From positions 56,001 through 120,000 of the forward strand of contig JAMWET010000604.1 in the NCBI GenBank assembly GCA_024036415.1: DNA of 64,000 bases. The letters are read 5' to 3'. Made by a program: the position numbers and the translations under genes. The notes beneath the pieces were generated by a model. The model searched no databases. It had not been told where the DNA came from and was given only the letters and a program-made list of their open reading frames with translations. Positions 26,181 to 38,858 of the stretch are shown in pieces. Source of the DNA: Prochilodus magdalenae. Lineage: Eukaryota; Chordata; Actinopteri; Characiformes; Prochilodontidae. Position 1 is the stretch's first letter; each line of letters opens with the position of its first letter.

Positions 26181-26513
26181 GCAAATGGGTATACCAGGTT
26201 ATACAAGTCCAGTGGGACTCATTTTAGAACTTTGCAGTATTTAATCTGTAAAAGCAATTCATAAGTCTTCCTTCAAGCATTTAGTAGCTTTTACGCAACT
26301 TTATATACTTTACAGATATTTTGTCTTCCACGTGCTTTGCTATATATATAAAAAATATCCTGCAGCTGCGAACCAAGGCCTGTGATTGGTTGTTTGTCGT
26401 GTCAGGCAGATTTTCTTTTGCTGTAATAGAAGGTGGTTGTTAGCTATGTTAAGCAGCACCAGAGAGATTCTTGCTTTCAGTACATTGCTGACATTACTGC
26501 TATTAGCTTCCCT

Positions 26514-26662
26514 TACTTGTTAGCAACATTAGCATTGTAGTTCCAGTGCAAAAATAAATAGGCAAACTTCAGACAACAAATGTGTCTTGGCTGACTGAGG
26601 ACATTTGGGCTGAGGGGAAGATTGTGTAAATTACATTTTTCATGGGACTATCTCTTTAATCC
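26514..26662 (+). repeat. Unnamed repeat family F1, copy (plus orientation)
   Basis: Blocks in order: TTGTTAGCAACATTAGCATT (26518), GTAGTTCCAGTGCAAAA, CAAACTTCAGACAACAAATG (26563), TGTCTTGGCTGACTGAGGAC and TGTGTAAATTACATTTTTC (26626). The same blocks in the same order occur at 33359-33498. Fragments occur at 57591-57640 (plus) and, reversed, at 41522-41590 and 63225-63300. Non-coding, probably a non-autonomous mobile element. Confidence 0.6.
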
Positions 26663-27334
26663 TTCAGCTGTGAGTGCCAAGAGCGTTCAACACTCCACTA
26701 TAGCTCATTTTCTTGTTACGTCTTTGTTTTTCCTATATTTTTTTGGTTGCACTATATTTACAACACTTTGACACAGTCCTTTCCAGAGAGAGATCGTGGT
26801 GGAGGGGTTTTGGCCACAACAGCAGAGTCGTCCACAGATTTGTCTTGATTTATATTAAAGTGAGGGTTCCCAGGTGGTGACTCTGGCTGGTTTGTCTTCC
26901 CTCGAGAGTCCATCACCCCCCAGATCACTCCTCCACCTCATAGAGAAACCCCTGTCTGTTTTGTGGAAAGGTTTGTGGAAAATATCAGACACATTTTTCC
27001 GAAAGAGGAGTAATTGGCCTACTCCTGTGCAGTAAATAACTGCTATCGCTTTAAACTATCTCTTTTCTCTCTCTTTCATTCACATATACAGCAATGATTC
27101 CTCAGTGTATGTAGCTCTCTCCTCTTTACATTAACCCTTTGTTTCATAATCACTTTGATCCCTTTTAGTTTGTAATGCATAATAAGCTCACTGGACAAAA
27201 AAAATCACCTTGCATGTTTAAAGTGCTAGTATTTCACACTCTACAGATAGCATTGAACAAGAATGAATAAATACGTGCAGGATGTGTGACAGGATTCATA
27301 GATGGAGAAGAGGTGGTACAGTGCATGTCTTGTT

Positions 27335-27600
27335 CGGTTTGTAAAGCGGATGTTGATGATTGGCTAAAAGGAGTGATTGCGTTTGGGTGTGCCAAAGGCC
27401 ATAGTATATTGTTCATATGGTTCTGCCAGCAGTAGTAAAAATCTCAGTCTGAAGGACATTCTATGGAATTGAACCAGTGGAGACATTCACAAAATCTGGC
27501 CCAAGTTCTCAGCTGTTTGGTGGAAGAGTGGCTACACACTGATGTCGCCTAAATCCAGAACTGTGTCCAGTTCATGCCAAATTGAATCACAGCTGTTATT
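27335..27600 (+). repeat. Unnamed interspersed repeat, copy 2 of 2
   Basis: Shares GGAGTGATTGCGTTTGGGTG (27370) plus CAAAGGCCATAGTAT, and GTCCAGTTCATGCCAAATTG near 27569, with the copy at 13793-13975, in the same order and orientation. This copy has about 100 bp more between the two blocks. Confidence 0.6.
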
Positions 27601-28180
27601 CATGATTAATGTTTTGTTTGGTAGGCTTATAATATAAATGTGAAATTACAGTTACAGTGGTCGGATTGTTTTTCTGGCTGAATATGACAAAGGTGTCAAA
27701 AAAGTGGCTGGTGCCTCTTACCAGCGATTGTGATGCCTTGTAAGGGTTAAATTGAGGTCTTTACAAGTTAAATTGATCAAACGCCTCTCACAGTTGCATT
27801 GTTAAGTCCCTGTTCCTTCCCACAGTTCTTTATGATTTAGCGCACCAGGAGGCCTTTTGACTTTTGCTTGCGTGTTAAAGCCCTGGCTGCCCCATGACTC
27901 AGCTTGAATGTACTTGTGTGAATGGAAATGTGTGAAAGCTCTCATATTGAGCTCTTCAGGCTTTTTAGAGTGGCTGCCACACTCACCACCTGTGGTCTGT
28001 GTATAGATGTACGCATGTCTCTCAGACTTCCTTTCATCCTCTTTTTTTTCTTTCATTCCACACTTGGCGCATAACTACCTTAAATCATCCACTGCTGTCT
28101 ATTCCTCCTGAAACGGTGCAGCTTTGGGCAGCGTTTTTCGTTTAGTTTTACTGTTTTATTTGTACAGTATTTTAAAACAA

Positions 28181-28400
28181 CACTGAGTAAGAACTGGGGA
28201 TTTGGGGATCTCTATGTTGTGTAATTGCACAGAACTTGTATAAGAACATTTTGTGACATGGGTTGTGCTTTGGGCCCCTTCCCCAAGAGGATGAATATGT
28301 GGATTCAAAATTTTGTCTAGAACTAATGTTCACTTTGCATTTGAGACCTAGACATTGAGCGGGGCCTTCTTTTTGAGCCTGCACATGTAATGTTAATACA
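28181..28400 (+). repeat. Unnamed repeat family F2, copy 1 of 2
   Basis: The right end, about 75 bp (28328-28400) with core TTTGCATTTGAGACCTAGAC, CATTGAGCGGGGCCTTC and TTTTTGAGCCTGCACATGTA, matches 61070-61145 at roughly 85%. The left end (CACTGAGTAAGAACTGGGGA from 28181) resembles 60903 onward more weakly. Non-coding. Confidence 0.6.
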
Positions 28401-31400
28401 AAAACAATGTTTTTACATTTTTTAAGCACTCATCATTAAATTACGTAGTTACTTCCGACGCTTATACGATTACGAATTTCTCGGGATCCATCTTTATTGA
28501 CCGTGAAGGGGGATTTTTTTCAACATTTCTGCATAATTCAATCACTAAGATGCAAACAAAGTGATGCAAAGAGGTTTAATATAGCAAAATGTTTTCTTTT
28601 GGTGTTCTGTTACCGTACATCACCATGCATGCAGCTCTCCACCTCAGAATCATTAAAAATATATTTTAATCCAAAATTGTATCATGAAATTATAGCAAAA
28701 CAGCGCAACTATAACCATTTTGCTAAACAGCTTTCTGCAAGGTAGCTTTTAGAGGCTACACTACCATGAACAATTCCGCAGGCTCCTCGAAAATGGTCCA
28801 TTTCACATCAACTAAGTCTGAATTACAGTGTTTACATTTTCCAGCTTAAATTATGTGGAAATTCAGGTGTGATTTACATGCCTAGCTGCTGTTTAGTCTA
28901 ATTTGCAACATTTTGTCCAAGGGATATAGTGAGTGAAATTCGTTTCATACTGTATGTGGACGAGCCAATCTGCATGTTGCTTTATTCAGATTCATCTTGC
29001 TCTGTTACAAATGAAGCCTTGAGCCACAGAGTGACTGAAAATGGTTTTGAACGACACAGAAGTCGCAGAGTCTAACTTTTCAGGTCCTAGTTCTCCTAGT
29101 AGTCAGGATTGTGCTGGTTCTGGCTCACACAATAAAGTAACCCACATTGGTCCACTTAGCATGCTAGCAGCCCTGGGACCTCCCAGCAGGGTGGCTGTGG
29201 TCGTTGACTCCACAGGCATGACGTAATTGTGTATGTGCTAAGAGCTGAACTAGAGGAAGATCTATCCAAACAGCCGTGGGCTTCAGGCTGTTTACTCTGA
29301 TGCGGCTCTGTCTCACTGTGTTTATGCGCAGAGCGGTCAGGAGTTTATTCAGGTGCATTGAGAACACCACTGTGCATAACATTCATGTATATGTGTGCGT
29401 GAACAATGTAGATGAGATTTTCTCATGTGTGATAGAAAAGAGATAACTGGCTAAAGAATAACTGCATTAAGTTTCAGGATGGCTTGCCAGCAAGAACCTT
29501 GGTAGGAGTCCAGTTAAATGACTTTGCTGACCCATTCACCTGGAACCATTGTAGAAATTATGAAATTAACCTGCTGTACCTACTGTGCTGTCTAATAATG
29601 CAGCTAGTGCAGCTGAAGGTGCTGTCCACTGTTTGAAATAAGGATCTTTTGAGAAAGAGTTATGCAAGTGTTGCTCAAGAGCTCTCTTCCTCTCCTCGTC
29701 GGCTGTGAAGCAGAGTGGACTGACCTATTGAATGCCCGTTCATCATGCACATTCTGAGCTTTCACAGTGGGCTTAAGTACAGAATGATAGAAAAGAAATG
29801 TTCCAAATGTTCCTAATGGCCATTCCCGCAGTGAGAGGTGCATATGAACCTTGAGAAACATTACCACTCAGATGTGAACAGTAGGGGTGTGTTAGTGCTG
29901 TTTTTGGACATTGCAGTTGTAAGAAGTTCTCACAAACTGGGATAAAGAATGAAAGACACTTCTTAACAACTCTTAATTGTCCATAATGGGTTCCATTCTA
30001 CTATCCTGACTTTTTTCAAGAAATCAAAGGACCAAATAATGACAAGAAAATATGGCCGAATGGTCGATTTCTTTTACTTAAAAACTGTATAATATACACA
30101 CAGCAATAACTTACAAGTCAGTTGGATGTTGACCATCTGCACTTCCTAAAATCTTCCATCAGTGCTGTGCTTACATTTTAATTTCATGCTGTACAATGCA
30201 TTTTGGCAGTACTATTTAACAGTCCATGATATTCCTGAAAGTGATAAGGGAGGTGGAAACTGGTTGTTTAGCCTACCTTGGCTGGTTGGTTAGCCAAGCT
30301 GTTTATAATGGTAAGATGTCTCAGTCAACATAGCTTAACATAAAGATCAGACACTTGAGAAGACGTCATCCAGGTATGTGAGAGAAGACACACAGGTAAA
30401 GGTGGTACTTCTCACCACAAGATTCTGTGTTGATCTGAATAAATAAAACTCCAAAAAACTCACTCCATTTAGGTATTTATAGCTACTAATTTGTGTATTC
30501 TGTAAGAAAATGACTCACGATTCCACAAGTGTTGATGTACTGACCTCCTCCGATAATCTGCAAAAATCCCAGTGATCAGCCCCATGACAGTGGTTTCATC
30601 AAACTGAGCAATTTGATAAGCGTAGTGTTATTATGGGAGATGACAGTCATAATCAGAGCCAACTTTGCAGAACAAATACATGTAACAGAAAACAATACAG
30701 ATATAACAAATACAGGATAAAACTACATTTCTCTTTATTTAGGTTGTCCACCCTTTATCTTTATCATAGCATCTATCTTTTTTGAAATTCTTGCTTTCAT
30801 TTTTTTAAAGGAAATTTGCAGGGTTTTTTTTCCAGACCTCCAAAGTTTAGCCCTAAAAGGTTGCAAGTTTTTGATTCTCAATAAATAATCTCAAACACAT
30901 TCAGTAATGCCTGGACTCCATTGCTCTGGTTTCTGCATGCGGATTATCCTTTAGATATCTAATCTCCTCAGAACATGAGTCATTTGTACGTAATAGCTGT
31001 TTTGACTGGAAATTAAGTCAATGAAAGGTACTATCTGAGATTTGGACAGTGCTGTGTATTTGTGTGTATAAATGTATACCGCTGTGTGTGTATGTATGGT
31101 CAGGCTGAGTCTGAATCTTTGTTTTTACTGTATGTATGTACAGTATGTATGTGTGCCTGTGTGTTTGTGTCTGTGTGTATATGTGCACAGCAGCTGTTGG
31201 GCCGTCTGCTCTGAGCCTTCCCTTTCCTCTTTTCCTCTCCTCTGGGAAACAGCCATGTCATCCCTTACTTCAAACACCAGTGATTTACACCAACTCTAAG
31301 GGTCGGAGAGAGCATGAGGCATACAAATGAAGGGGTGAGGAAGAGTAAGAGAGTAAGAGAGAAAGAAAAGGGAGAGAGACAGATAGATAGACATTAAAAA

Positions 31401-33358
31401 AGAGGGAAAAGAATGTGAGTGAGGAAAAAATATCAGCCATTTATTTCCTCCTGCCAGGGTGAGCTTCTCTTGATCATTTGTGAACAAGTGTTCACAATCT
31501 TCTTTAGGACATGATTCCGTACCTCATGAAATGTAGCATCATGGAATGTCATGTCAATTTGATTCAGATGCACTTTTGATTCTTGAAATATAAAATATGA
31601 AATATATAAGTCAGATTTTAAAAGACTTTATACAAATTGTGACTAAAGGACGAGTTTACACAGTACTGTAATGTAGTTCAGTCTTAGACATTGGTTGTAT
31701 TTATATTAGTGTTACAATCAAACACATGCAGTCATGTTGATGTCAGAACCCTGCTCTGGCCATGGGAATGTAAAGCATGACCCTTGTTGCTTTGTAATTC
31801 AGCAGACTGCTGTGTTAGCAATGTGCCTCATGTCCTTCTGACCTGATACTTTTGTACTCTACTCCTTCTGACCAAACACACATACTCACCATGACCGAAG
31901 TGAAAGATGCATCCCTGTCCGTGCACTTCTGTGCCTGAACTCTGCTTCAAAAGCCTGCCTGTCCCTGAACTTGTACAGACTTCTGGATTTATGTCCAATA
32001 CATACATACACACAAATACCGGTAACACACTTGGACACTGAACAAAAGTCTGCCCAGTAATGTTTTGACATTATGTTTTGTGGCTGTATTTTTCCCTCAT
32101 GCAGATAACATCTGATCTGATTAAACTAGCACACTGTCTTTATGTATGTGAGTTCAAGCCTCAGCTCTAGATGCATGGACATACACGGACATGGGCACAA
32201 CTGTCTAAACTGTCAGTTGCACTGTGATTGACCTGCATTTAATTTTCATTGTTAGGTTTTTTTCATCCAGCTGAGAGAAACTAACATTTTACTTATCAAT
32301 TATATTCAAATATATCACTAGTATGCCAGCATTTCCACATGGAGTATGCTATGACAGTTTAAGCATTTTGCCAAAATTCAAGGCATATTGTCTTTGAATA
32401 TTATTCAAAGGATTGGTTTAAAGCAGTTACTATCCAGTAAACTACACATCCTCACATACCACTTAAGTTCCCACTGGTGTGATTTGGTGTAGCAATGTTC
32501 TAAATGCCTAAACAACATTCGGTGGTGGGATTATTTCTCTTTTCAGTCAAATGGCACCTTCCAATCAAAGTAAACCAGTCTTAGCTACAGCAACGAAACA
32601 CACTCGATTCTCTGATTGTATCTCAAAGTCTCAAAAGACCTTGACCAATTTGGACTAATGACCATTGTGCCATTGTGAGAAAGGAAATACATTATTTTTT
32701 CCCATTGACCACAAATACCCCAGGAGTCATGTTTGGTAGCCAAGGTTTGCTTCCTTAGCACTGCAGCTAACATGCTAATGCAGCTAATTAGTCATGGTAG
32801 CACATACACCACCAATTATGCTGTGTTTTAGTGGGGTTGGAAACCAACTTGAAAGATTTTGATATATGACATATGAGTGACAAATGCTACATGTGCCAAC
32901 AGTGTGAAAAAAATGTATACTTGATTAGATTGATTAGATTAACACTTCCATTAGATCTACTGGCATTTTAACACAGCAAAGAAAAGGACCATGTTCTTCG
33001 GACCTCCATGCTTCCTCTATCTATGTGGTGGGCGTATCTACAAGCAAGCACCTGAATGGAGTTGTATTTACTAGTTTAGCATCTGGTATATACCAGCTTA
33101 CGATGAGCACTTGAATGGAGCACTGGCATCAGGTAAACTAAATGGTGACACAAAAATGAACAAAACGGGGAGAAACATTTAGGTTCCAGGGTAGTCCACT
33201 ACTGCTGTTTTTATCTTTACAAATTAATTATGTCCATTTTTGTAGATGCCACACAGTGTCAGAAACTATGACAACCTATCAACATGATGCAGTCTGAGGC
33301 AGATGTGTGATTTAGGAATTCAGCTTTTACTGTATTGTGCTACTTGTTGAAGTTTCTG
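28401..33358. other. tgfbr3: Mostly unremarkable intronic stretch
   Basis: Only a short GA-rich stretch (31325-31420) and GT-rich blocks near 31080-31190 stand out. Open frames are short and match nothing known to me. Confidence 0.4.
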
Positions 33359-33498
33359 TTACTTGTCAGCTACATTAGCTGTGCAACTCCAGCCCAAAAC
33401 TAAAGAATTCAAACTTCATACGCCAAACACATCTCGTCTGACTGACTGCTTTTAGCGTAAGTGGGAATACTGTGTAAATGACTGTAGCTGTTTTGCCA
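33359..33498 (+). repeat. Unnamed repeat family F1, copy (plus orientation)
   Basis: Contains TTACTTGTCAGCTACATTAG (33359), GTGCAACTCCAGCCCAAAAC, AAACTTCATACGCCAAACAC (33411), ATCTCGTCTGACTGACTGC and ACTGTGTAAATGACTG, aligned in order with 26514-26662. Confidence 0.6.
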
Positions 33499-34460
33499 AA
33501 AAGCCCAGACAGACCCCTAGAGCTTGAGTAAAATTCTTTACAGTAGACCTGGAACTTGTGTTTTGTTCTTGACTTCAAACAAGTGAGGCACACATGAACT
33601 CTCCTGTTTTCATGGTTCGATTGGAAGCTTTACTACTTCCCCCCAACGGAGTGAAGGATCACCCCCTCCCTCTTTTCCTCTGTCCATCAATTGCTTCTTC
33701 CCTTCTTTATCGTCTCATCCTCCCATCGTTCTCTCGCATCCTCTCGATTTGCGCTGACAGCTTTACAGCTCCTTACAGAGATCCTGATGAAGCTGTATTT
33801 CACCCAAAGGCAAATAAATTTAACTCTCGTCGTCCCCATCAAAGAGTGCATTCACTTCCTGGGTTTGTTGCCTGTAGCATGACAGTGGGTGACTGTGTAG
33901 AGCAACAAAGAGAAAACAGAATAGGTCAGCTGATGAAAAATGACACATATTCATAAAAGTTTCCTTTGATTTTTTATTATCATTTTCCACCATGTCAGCT
34001 CTGAAATAATACACATGCCGTGACCCTGCTATGCAGCGCTGCTGGCTGCTGTTTTAGTTTCAAAGTCTTCTCTCTTTGCCTTGATCCAGCTTTGGACTCT
34101 TGGCATTCTTTTAAGCAGCTTCGTGAAGAGACACCTGGGATGCCTTTTCAATAGGATTGAAGAGACACAAAAACTAAAAGCCACTTGCTTTAGGGAAATA
34201 TTTGCAACACTCTGTCACTCACTCATCTTGCTGATGCTGGAGCCTAAACCAGCATGCAATGGGCAGAAGGCAGAAAACACCCTGGACAGGCCACCAAATC
34301 CATCTGGGAATATTTGTAACATAAACATCAAATGTCTTTTTTCCATTGTCTAGCGCGGCCTTTCTAATTTGCTTCCAAGTCACATGAACACCATCACATC
34401 TTTTTCAACTGCTACTAATGCAGCCTCTCAGGACAGCTCAACAACCTTAAAGGACATAGA

Positions 34461-34638
34461 CAACAACTTTCATTAGCATCCAGTTTAAGCAAACTGGACG
34501 TTGGGCTGTGTTTACACCATGACGGTAGATGGATGAGCGGAAACCAGATCTTTCAATAGGGATCTTTCAAGAGGGGTTGGATTTTGTGATTCTGGGGCTC
34601 TAGGCAAAGACAGGAATTGGGCCACTGGATGCACATTT
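34461..34638 (+). repeat. 178-bp direct repeat, left copy
   Basis: Shares long blocks with 35396-35571: ATCCAGTTTAAGCAAACTGG (34478), GGCTGTGTTTACA, ATGACGGTAGATGGATGAG, CCAGATCTTTCAATA, GGGGTTGGATTT, CTGGGGCTCTAGGCAAAGA and CTGGATGCACATTTT. Identity by eye is over 80%. The copies are about 935 bp apart in the same orientation. This copy has an extra GGATCTTTCAAGAGG stretch near 34559, echoing the preceding GATCTTTCAATAGG. The block GTTTAAGCAAAC is itself nearly palindromic. Confidence 0.85.
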
Positions 34639-35395
34639 TGAAATTACACGTCTAGTGTAATTCAACTGAATGCGTTGATTAGGTCTCTTGGATCATGTGA
34701 CAAGAGAAACCGGGTGGATCTAACTGTAATAATAATAAGACTCTGCAGAAGCTGAGCTCACTAACATTGAAGGACAACGCTAACTAGCAAAATTGTTTTC
34801 TCTGCTAGCGAAATGTTGTTGTTGGCTAGCATTGTGTTGAGTGGTTGGGAAAAGAAGGGCCAACCCCCTCCCCCAGTGAGACCAAAGCCAATTAGACTCT
34901 CTTAGGCCATGTTTGACATTGCCATTATTCAAACTTGCGTCATTTGAGAGCTCATAGATATCTAACAGTTTCATCAGAAATTTTAAAAATCTTTGTCTGT
35001 TGCTTTAACTGTGTTGAACTAACATAGAGAAAATTAAAATAGTAGGTCTGTTTGTGCAAACCTTTGACTGGTACTATATGAGGGAGGAGAAAAAAAGAGA
35101 GCTCCTCCTGCTGCTAGAAAAACATGAGCATGAGCTATATTACATGTATTAGACAGGCTTGATAGAGCCTTGTGGAGCATGGGAACGTTCTCAATACAGC
35201 ACGGATACAGGGACAGCAGGGGATTGATCTAATCCCATGCTCCATATGAGAACAGAGGCTTTATTTTTCCAGGTTTATGTGGATACAAAATAGCATCACT
35301 CTACAAGCCCCACCTTACTCACTACAACCATTCTATCTGCCTTGTGCTCAGTGTTATCTAAATGTAAGATTCATAGTACATAGTTTGCCAACAAT

Positions 35396-35571
35396 CAACA
35401 ACATTTACTAAGATCCAGTTTAAGCAAACTGGACATTAGGCTGTGTTTACATCATGACGGTAGATGGATGAGAGCATACCAGATCTTTCAATAAGGAAGC
35501 CAACAGGGGTTGGATTTAGTGACTCTGGGGCTCTAGGCAAAGAAAGGAATTGGGCCCCTGGATGCACATTT
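35396..35571 (+). repeat. 176-bp direct repeat, right copy
   Basis: Partner of 34461-34638, with the same order of blocks from ATCCAGTTTAAGCAAACTGG to CTGGATGCACATTTT. It could be a local duplication or two insertions of one interspersed element. Confidence 0.85.
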
Positions 35572-36228
35572 TTTAGCACATTAAATTAGTAGAGTCTCTG
35601 GGCTCCCAAGTGGCATATCCCGTTTCACAGCACAGAACTATTACTTGGCAAGTAAAGTCATCTAGTCGATAATATCTAATATTTCTCATTTTGAGATTGT
35701 TTTAAGAACAGCGTAACATGATTTAACTCATGTATAAACATTTTAATTTCATTAAGGGAAATTCTCTCACTACATTAGCTGGTAATTTTGCTGGCTTTAA
35801 TAAATGTGCTTGAAACAAGCTAAATAATCTTCCAGTATAGTGAGTTAATTTGGTAAAGAGTTTTCCAGGAAGTAATGTATCTCCATTGCTTTTCAAGAGA
35901 CAGTTTATTTTTTATTTTTTAGGTAGATGAAGCTACCTATACAGGTCTGCAGACACTGTGCAGCACTTCATTTAGAGTGAAAAAGAAAAGTTACTTCAGG
36001 ACTGCATCAGCAAACTCTTGCTTTCTCCTCTTTGTCCTAACAGCAAGAGCAACTGACAGCAATAAATCCGAGGTGCTTGCATTATATAGCGATGCAGCTG
36101 TGTGCACTAGCTGTGAGCTTCAGAGCGCAGTGAGTAACAATGCGCAGTTCCTCCTCAGACAAAAACATTTGTGTCACTGATTGATAAGGATTTAGCTAGC
36201 TAGCCAGGTAGACAGCAGATACTAGTTA

Positions 36229-36257
36229 GCTCAGTGTAACACTGTCTTACACTGAGC
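36229..36257. other. Perfect 11-bp hairpin
   Basis: GCTCAGTGTAA (36229-36239) and TTACACTGAGC (36247-36257) are exact reverse complements around a 7-nt loop. No terminator-type T-run follows, and none would be expected here. Function unknown. Confidence 0.6.
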
Positions 36258-36577
36258 AAGTTTTTATTCTTTGCTCCTCTAATTTGTCTGTAACAGGACA
36301 ACATTACAGCAGCCACACATGATCCTAAAAAAGTACACTGACAGGACGAACACAAACAAGCATGAACACTTTAATGTTTGTAGTTGTGTGTGTTACTAAT
36401 GTGTTACTTTAAAGAGTGACTAATTCCCTATCAACACCCATATTAGAATAAAATAGTTAGATGAGTTGTTTTCTTCAAACCTTTGGACATGTAGTGTATA
36501 TGGAGAGACATACGCATCAGTTACTGCCATGTTTAGGGTGAGAAATCAGTCTTATAGATCTATCTAGAAGAGTATAG

Positions 36578-36653
36578 GAGATCGTCGAGGCCGATGTGTC
36601 GACGCTGTTCGGGTTGAAGGGAAGCTCACGTACAGCGACACTGGGACTGCCAC
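36578..36653 (+). other. tgfbr3: Candidate cassette exon (CpG-rich, open, followed by GTGAGT)
   Basis: The 76-nt segment follows an AG (36576-36577) and precedes a GTGAGT donor-like site (36654-36659). It has nine CpGs, unlike surrounding intron. Entered from phase 1 (one G from the signal-peptide exon), it is open throughout and leaves two bases. That is exactly the phase needed to join the alternative exon 3 acceptor at 45602 in the betaglycan frame. The acceptor lacks a good pyrimidine tract, and no matching exon is known to me in human TGFBR3. Chance is quite possible. Confidence 0.12.
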
Positions 36654-38378
36654 GTGAGTGTGTGTGTTTGTAAAAAGGGGAAGGGTCTGTTTGTTTCTCT
36701 TTGGAAATGGCTGCGTGGGATTGTGGGAATATCAGATTTTTTTTCCAGTTGGCATTTTGGCAAGTGATGTCATTTCCTGTGCCCCGTTCTTGGCATGTGG
36801 CCAGGTGTGCAGTAGAGTGAAATGTGATTCTTGGAGCTCTTTGTGTTTAGGTACGTTTAAAGTGACTCAGGAACTGTTTACGTAGCCTCTGAGGCTTTGT
36901 TGTCCTTGTTTAGAGTTTCTATGTGCATTTCCGTTCCCCTTTTATGACCCACATTCTTGCTTCTCAGCATCCTTATTTGCTTACTGTGCTCAGACATCAG
37001 CAAGATCCCCGTGGTTGAGGTATGTGCTGTTTTAGTGGGCAGATTTTATCTGTATGACTGCACAATCCGTTTGCATTTAACTATGATTACAGATGACAGT
37101 ATAGTACACTATAGTACATGACAGCGCAGCCGAGTAGTTAGTACAGCTACTCCATGCAGTGCATATATAAAACTATGCAAAAGCCAGCTCATTTACATAT
37201 TTTAGATTCATTTTAAGGCACAATACAGAAAAGGACAGACAATCAGAACAGAGATAATTCATCTTAACGATATGTCATGAATTCCATTCATTTCTTAAGG
37301 GAAAATAACATCTACAAAGAACACACTTTAAAATTGTATTTTTAGTGCACAGATATATAAAATATGCCATATCTTTTTGCACAGGCCATTTTTAATCTTT
37401 TATTTGTACTCTGTACTGTAACGGTGCTCTAAAATGTGCAGACATGTGTCCTCTATGGGTGTTTCCAAGTTTTGCATATGTCTCTAAATGACTGGAGAAA
37501 GAGAAGTAGAATATAAGTAATCAAAACACATGAGGCCATTATATGCTTGAAAATAGACTTTAACTTTGAAAAATCCAAAATTGCTTTTAATTAAAGCACA
37601 ACACTTACGAGTTACCAGAGTTGACGATAGAGGGAGTGCTGTAACTTTTCGCTCCTGAGAGACTGTGTGAGTGTGTGTGTTAGTGTGTGAGAGTCTGTGT
37701 GTGGCTGCATCACACACAAGAATACACTCTCTGAACTCACACTTTCTCACGCAGAGCTGAACTCTCAGACGGGTGTCAGCTTTTACAGCATTACAGATCT
37801 CTCTCATGCACACACACACATACGCACACGCACGCAGGAAAGTTGTACGTCAGTGAGCATCTCTCAGGATGAGCTGAGCAATAAACATGCACACACCTCA
37901 GACTTTCCTGTTATCTTTAGGGCTTTTTCCTGTCCTTCATTTCTTTACTTAAAGCCTTTAAGACTGGTATATGTAAACGATCCCTGTTATGATGCGGAAC
38001 TGTCCTGTATTGAGCCTCGTTCAAAAAGCAGTCCTACCTGAAACATCCCACAACTTGCAACTGTAGTAGGCTGAGGAGGTGGATATATGTTGGTCACTAA
38101 AAGTTGGTATATGTGATGTCACTAAAATAAAGAATTCTGAACAGGCTTGCTGTTTAGTTTCCAAATGTAGCTTACATCACCTTTTGTATACCCTGCTAGA
38201 CCACAGCTACTACACAAAGCTAAGTTGTGTAGTGTAACCTTAGCCCAACTGGATTTACAGCAGGGCAGTATGTAAACACATTGTATTTCTTGTATTTTTA
38301 ATGTGGCACTAGTGTTGTTCTAGTACGTTCCTTATCAAACAAGCGTAGAAACAAACAAAAAACTAGAAAAAAAGCCTA

Positions 38379-38690
38379 TTGTGCCAGGCACCTGTCCCTT
38401 GGGCAACAATTAGAGCCACGAGAGGTGGCAGCTGGACAGTGCCAAAAAATCTACGTGCAGACAGAGACAACGGAAGGAAGCTATCAGCCATGAGAGATGG
38501 CAGGAAGATGTTGAGAGCGACAAGTGGTGGGAGGACAGCGCCTATGCCACTAATCCAGCCTCCTGGGCCCCATCTCATGTGCTCCAGTGAGGTTACTACT
38601 GATGTTACATCCTGGTGGCCTGAGCAGCAGGGCAGGGGCAGGGGCAGGGGCAGGAGCAGGAGCAGTAATATGGAGGCTGAGCAGTGAGCT
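38379..38690 (+). other. GC-richer open frame with internal degenerate repeats, not recognised
   Basis: A 102-codon frame rich in Arg, Gly and Ser. Three diverged segments share a GA-GRTGG..GACAG.GCC theme (near 38410, 38490 and 38523), and LPPLVAL recurs twice in the antisense translation. The 3' end holds a (GGGCAG)n-type hexamer array at 38623-38665, giving an RGRGRGR tail. I do not recognise a protein family. It is more likely a transposon fragment or chance than a gene. Confidence 0.2.
38623..38665 (+). repeat. (GGGCAG)n hexanucleotide repeat
   Basis: About six GGGCAG/GAGCAG units in tandem. Confidence 0.85.
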
Positions 38691-38820
38691 CTATTACCCT
38701 CTCAGCTCAGGTGCGTGGGCCACCTTATTATGAGAGCTAACTGATTCTGGATTGTCTTTGCCACGGCGGGCGCCTTCAGAAAGAGCAAAGAAGGAAGGGA
38801 GGAGGAACAAGCAGCAATGG

Positions 38821-38858
38821 AAAAACTGACAAGTTGAAAAACTGACAAGTTGAAAAAC
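38821..38858 (+). repeat. 16-bp tandem duplication
   Basis: AAAAACTGACAAGTTG occurs at 38821 and 38837, followed by a partial third copy. Confidence 0.9.

Noticed and set aside
32100..32180. tRNA-derived SINE from a GAGTTCAAGCCTC B-box-like word
   Set aside because: No matching A box at the right distance and no tail.
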